A DNA stretch of 64,000 nt from Foliimonas ilicis (GTDB lineage Bacteria; Pseudomonadota; Alphaproteobacteria; Rhizobiales; Rhizobiaceae). The position numbers were made by a program, and so were the translations under genes. The stretch lies in assembly GCF_039939195.1 (NCBI RefSeq), contig NZ_JBDUUH010000011.1:150851-214850 (forward strand). Reading direction: 5' to 3'. The notes below the pieces were generated by a model. That model did no database searches, was not told where the DNA came from, and saw nothing but the letters and a program-made list of their open reading frames with translations. Below, in pieces: positions 61,318 through 64,000 of this stretch (positions are counted from its first letter, which is position 1; every line of letters starts with the position of its first letter).

Positions 61318-62019
61318 ATGAGTGCACCCGCCGCCAACTGGCACGAATATTCATCGTCCGAAGCGCTCGCCATTGGCTTTGCGGAGCGCGTCGCAGACGT
61401 GCTTTCCCAAGCGATCGAAGCGCGCGGCACCGCGCGGATCGCCCTGTCGGGCGGCTCTACGCCCGGCCTCTTCTTCCGCACTCTTTCGCGGCAGAAGCTG
61501 GATTGGGAAAAGGTCGTCGTGACACTGATCGACGAGCGTTTCGTGCCAGAAGATTCGCCGCGTTCGAATGCCGGTCTGGTCGCATCCAATCTGTTGCAGA
61601 ACGAAGCGGCGAACGCCCGGTTCGTGGCGCTCTATTCGCCTCAGACCGATGTCGAGACTGCGGCGCGGCTGGCCGATACGGTTTTCGCGGACAGAGCATT
61701 GCCGCTCGATGCGGCGATCCTCGGCATGGGAACGGACGGGCACACCGCATCGTTCTTCCCCGACGCCGACAATCTCGACGCCTTGCTTGATCCGAATGCG
61801 GCATCAAACGTCCTGCCGGTTCATGCACCAAGCGGCGGTGAGCCAAGATTGACGCTGACATTGCCGCGTATCGTCGAGGCAGGATTTATCGCGCTTCACA
61901 TCGAAGGTGCCGCGAAAAGGCGCGTTCTGGAAGCAGCATTGGGGCCGGACAAGCATCTGCCCGTCCGCTCCGTTTTCGACCATGCCAAACTGCCCGTTCA
62001 GGTGTTCTGGGCAGAGTAA
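61318..62019 (+). CDS. pgl: 6-phosphogluconolactonase
   Basis: 233 residues of the DevB type. ALSGGSTPGLFFRTLS (near residue 42), the TLIDERFVP motif and GMGTDGHTASFFPDAD are conserved. It hydrolyses the lactone made by Zwf. The start is the ATG at 61318, four bases after the zwf stop, so translation is coupled. Confidence 0.95.
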   Translation: MSAPAANWHEYSSSEALAIGFAERVADVLSQAIEARGTARIALSGGSTPGLFFRTLSRQKLDWEKVVVTLIDERFVPEDSPRSNAGLVASNLLQNEAANARFVALYSPQTDVETAARLADTVFADRALPLDAAILGMGTDGHTASFFPDADNLDALLDPNAASNVLPVHAPSGGEPRLTLTLPRIVEAGFIALHIEGAAKRRVLEAALGPDKHLPVRSVFDHAKLPVQVFWAE

Positions 62020-62088
62020 AAACAGACATGTCGCCCAAGGAAACTGACAGTCGCGGTTTTCGGACATGTCCCGAAAGGACCGATCGTC

Positions 62089-63915
62089 ATGACCGCCAGA
62101 AGTGACATTCAAGCCATCACGGATCGTATTCGCGAAAGATCGAAGCTTTCGCGCGGCATCTATCTCGAGCGCATCGCGGCAGCCTCGACCCGCGGGGCAA
62201 ACCGCGCAGTGCTTTCCTGCGGCAACCTTGCCCACGGTTTTGCCGTATGCAGCCCTTCGGAAAAGATCGCACTCGGCGAAGATCGCGTGCCGAATATCGG
62301 CATCATCACCTCCTACAATGACATGCTTTCGGCACATCAGCCCTTCGAGACGTATCCGCAACTGATCAAGGAAGCGGCGCGTGAAGCAGGCGGCATCGCG
62401 CAGGTCGCGGGAGGCGTTCCAGCCATGTGCGACGGCGTTACCCAGGGCCAGCCGGGCATGGAGCTTTCGCTGTTCTCGCGCGATGTCATCGCCATGGCAG
62501 CCGCAGTCGGCCTCAGTCACAATATGTTCGATGCGGCGGTGTTCCTCGGCGTCTGCGACAAGATCGTGCCGGGTCTGGCGATTGCCGCCCTCACCTTCGG
62601 CCATCTGCCTGCGGTCTTCATTCCAGCCGGGCCGATGACGACCGGCCTGCCGAATGACGAAAAGGCACGGGTTCGCCAGCTTTATGCGGAAGGCAAGGTC
62701 GGTCGTCCCGAATTGCTGGAGGCGGAATCGAAATCCTATCACGGCCCCGGCACCTGCACCTTCTACGGTACAGCCAATTCCAACCAGATGCTGATGGAAA
62801 TCATGGGCCTGCATACGCCGGGCGCATCCTTCGTCAATCCGGGTACGCCCTTGCGCGACGCGCTGACGCGCGAGGCGACGAAGCGCGCGCTGGCGATTAC
62901 CGCGATGGGCAATGCCTACACGCCGGTCGGGCGCATGATCGACGAGCGCTCCATCGTCAACGGCATTGTCGGGCTTCATGCCACCGGTGGCTCTACCAAC
63001 CACACGATCCATCTGATCGCGATGGCTGCGGCAGCCGGCATCAAGATTACTTGGCAGGATATTTCCGACATTTCCGACGCCGTGCCGCTGCTGGCCCGCG
63101 TCTATCCGAACGGATTGGCAGATGTGAACCATTTCCATGCGGCGGGCGGGCTCGGCTTCCTGATCCGTGAATTGCTGGATCACGGCTATCTGCATGAAGA
63201 TGTGCAGACCATCTGGGGCGAAGGTCTGCGGCCCTATGCGATAGAGGCAAAGCTCGCGCCTGACGGCAGCGTGGTGCGCACGCCCGCACCTGCGCAGAGC
63301 GGCGATCCGAAAGTGATTTCCACCGCAGCAGAGCCCTTCCAGGCGACGGGCGGATTGAAGGTCCTGTCCGGCAATATGGGTCACGCGATTATCAAGACAT
63401 CCGCCGTCAAGCCGGAACGCCGCGTCGTCGAGGCTCCGGCGCTGGTACTCGACAGCCAGCAGGCGCTGAACGACGCCTTCAAGGCAGGCACGCTCGACCG
63501 CGATTTCGTCGCCGTCATCCGTTTTCAGGGGCCGAAGGCAAACGGCATGCCCGAACTGCACAAGCTGACGACGATCCTCGGCATTCTGCAGGATCGCGGG
63601 CGCAAGGTGGCGCTGGTCACGGATGGCCGCATGTCCGGCGCGTCGGGTAAGGTTCCCGCCGCAATCCATGTCACGCCAGAGGCTCTCGAAGGCGGCCCTA
63701 TCGGCAAGGTTCGCGATGGCGACATCGTGCGGCTCGATGCCGATGCAGGCACGCTGGAAGTGCTGGTTCCGGCTGGCGATTTCGCTTCGCGCACCGTGCC
63801 GGTGATGGATCTGTCGGAAAACAGCCACGGCTTCGGACGCGAGCTTTTCGAAGGCTTCCGCCAGCTCGCGGCACGCGCTGACCAAGGCGCGAGTGCGTTT
63901 GGGACTGCGGCTTAG
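62089..63915 (+). CDS. edd: Phosphogluconate dehydratase
   Basis: 608 residues of the IlvD/Edd family, which use an iron-sulphur cluster to dehydrate 6-phosphogluconate to KDPG. GGVPAMCDGVTQGQPGMELSLFSRDVIAMAAAVGLSHNMFDAAVFLGVCDK holds cluster cysteines; TGGSTNHTIHLIA and VTDGRMSGASGKVPAAIHVTPEA are also characteristic. Zwf, Pgl and Edd make the upper Entner-Doudoroff route; the KDPG aldolase gene eda is not seen here. Confidence 0.97.
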   Translation: MTARSDIQAITDRIRERSKLSRGIYLERIAAASTRGANRAVLSCGNLAHGFAVCSPSEKIALGEDRVPNIGIITSYNDMLSAHQPFETYPQLIKEAAREAGGIAQVAGGVPAMCDGVTQGQPGMELSLFSRDVIAMAAAVGLSHNMFDAAVFLGVCDKIVPGLAIAALTFGHLPAVFIPAGPMTTGLPNDEKARVRQLYAEGKVGRPELLEAESKSYHGPGTCTFYGTANSNQMLMEIMGLHTPGASFVNPGTPLRDALTREATKRALAITAMGNAYTPVGRMIDERSIVNGIVGLHATGGSTNHTIHLIAMAAAAGIKITWQDISDISDAVPLLARVYPNGLADVNHFHAAGGLGFLIRELLDHGYLHEDVQTIWGEGLRPYAIEAKLAPDGSVVRTPAPAQSGDPKVISTAAEPFQATGGLKVLSGNMGHAIIKTSAVKPERRVVEAPALVLDSQQALNDAFKAGTLDRDFVAVIRFQGPKANGMPELHKLTTILGILQDRGRKVALVTDGRMSGASGKVPAAIHVTPEALEGGPIGKVRDGDIVRLDADAGTLEVLVPAGDFASRTVPVMDLSENSHGFGRELFEGFRQLAARADQGASAFGTAA

Positions 63916-63946
63916 TACCACCGACCACGACATTACACCTCTGCGT

Positions 63947-63969
63947 CATCCCGGCGAAGATCCGGGATG
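63947..63969. terminator. Hairpin after edd
   Basis: CATCCCGG and CCGGGATG form an eight-base stem around a seven-base loop. It is followed by an A/T-poor sequence, so it may be a dispersed CATCCCGG...CCGGGATG repeat (common in proteobacteria) or a terminator. It is near the window end, and the next gene is not visible. Confidence 0.5.
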
Positions 63970-64000
63970 CATGCCGTGCCGCACCCTTCATTACGCTGGC

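Noticed and set aside
61804..63933. A 709-codon open frame on the minus strand opposite edd and part of pgl
   Set aside because: It lies exactly antisense to strongly conserved genes and reads as an Arg/His/Asp-rich composition typical of antisense frames in high-GC DNA.

Overview
The window is a 64 kb piece of a high-GC alphaproteobacterial chromosome. Gene content and order point to the Brucellaceae (Brucella/Ochrobactrum group). The clues are a split F0 operon with b and b' subunits, a BacA/SbmA transporter, glyQS, an IalB-type protein beside a trimeric autotransporter, an ScfR-type regulator divergent from isocitrate lyase, and a zwf-pgl-edd Entner-Doudoroff operon. This assignment is inference from family recognition; no database was searched. 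I see no tRNA, rRNA, CRISPR array, prophage or transposase gene.

Layout. 1-4.5 kb: the end of ubiA, a DUF6101-like gene, an FAD-linked 2-hydroxyacid dehydrogenase, the tRNA t6A enzyme TsaC/Sua5 and a small secreted protein. 4.5-13.6 kb: glyQS, a TPR/LysM protein, polyprenyl diphosphate synthase, a DUF2007 protein, a TrmN6-like methyltransferase and an S49 peptidase. 13.7-19 kb: a 61-residue membrane protein, ispE-moaB, a gene-poor stretch with RNA-like hairpins, a small glycosyltransferase, an SOS-box-preceded radical SAM protein and rnhB. 19-25.3 kb: atpI-B-E-F'-F, a SleB-type cell-wall hydrolase, der and a YfgM-like protein. 25.5-34 kb: a polysaccharide deacetylase convergent with bacA, an MFS transporter, LysR, M29 aminopeptidase, Spx/YffB-like reductase, 2H phosphoesterase and a MarR-GNAT fusion. 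33.7-40.7 kb: a four-gene unit with a 1600-residue YadA-like adhesin, an IalB protein, an anchored protein and an unknown 155-residue leading protein, fed from a very AT-rich intergenic region. 40.7-45.7 kb: LysR/NmrA redox genes, guaA, an MTA/SAH nucleosidase and a thioesterase. 45.8-58 kb: putrescine importer potFGHI, an EamA exporter, scfR/aceA, and puuA-puuB with a degenerate receiver-domain gene in front. 58-64 kb: GST and NTF2-like genes divergent from an HxlR regulator, then zwf-pgl-edd.

Pathway links. PotFGHI imports putrescine and PuuA/PuuB can degrade it by gamma-glutamylation. ScfR/AceA control acetate entry into the glyoxylate shunt. Zwf/Pgl/Edd feed hexose into the Entner-Doudoroff route.

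The most unusual signal is a family of about 210-240 bp palindromic, MITE-like repeats. There are four intergenic copies, and in every one a terminal TAG or TAA of the element is also the stop codon of the adjacent gene. A fifth, inside-out copy lies in frame inside glyS and is translated as about 53 extra residues. A second low-GC stretch makes GlyS longer still. Other points for follow-up are a 519 bp segment bounded by inverted 24-mers, 357 bp tandem repeats in the adhesin, and a heptamer-repeat palindrome that replaces the expected ribosome binding site of puuB.
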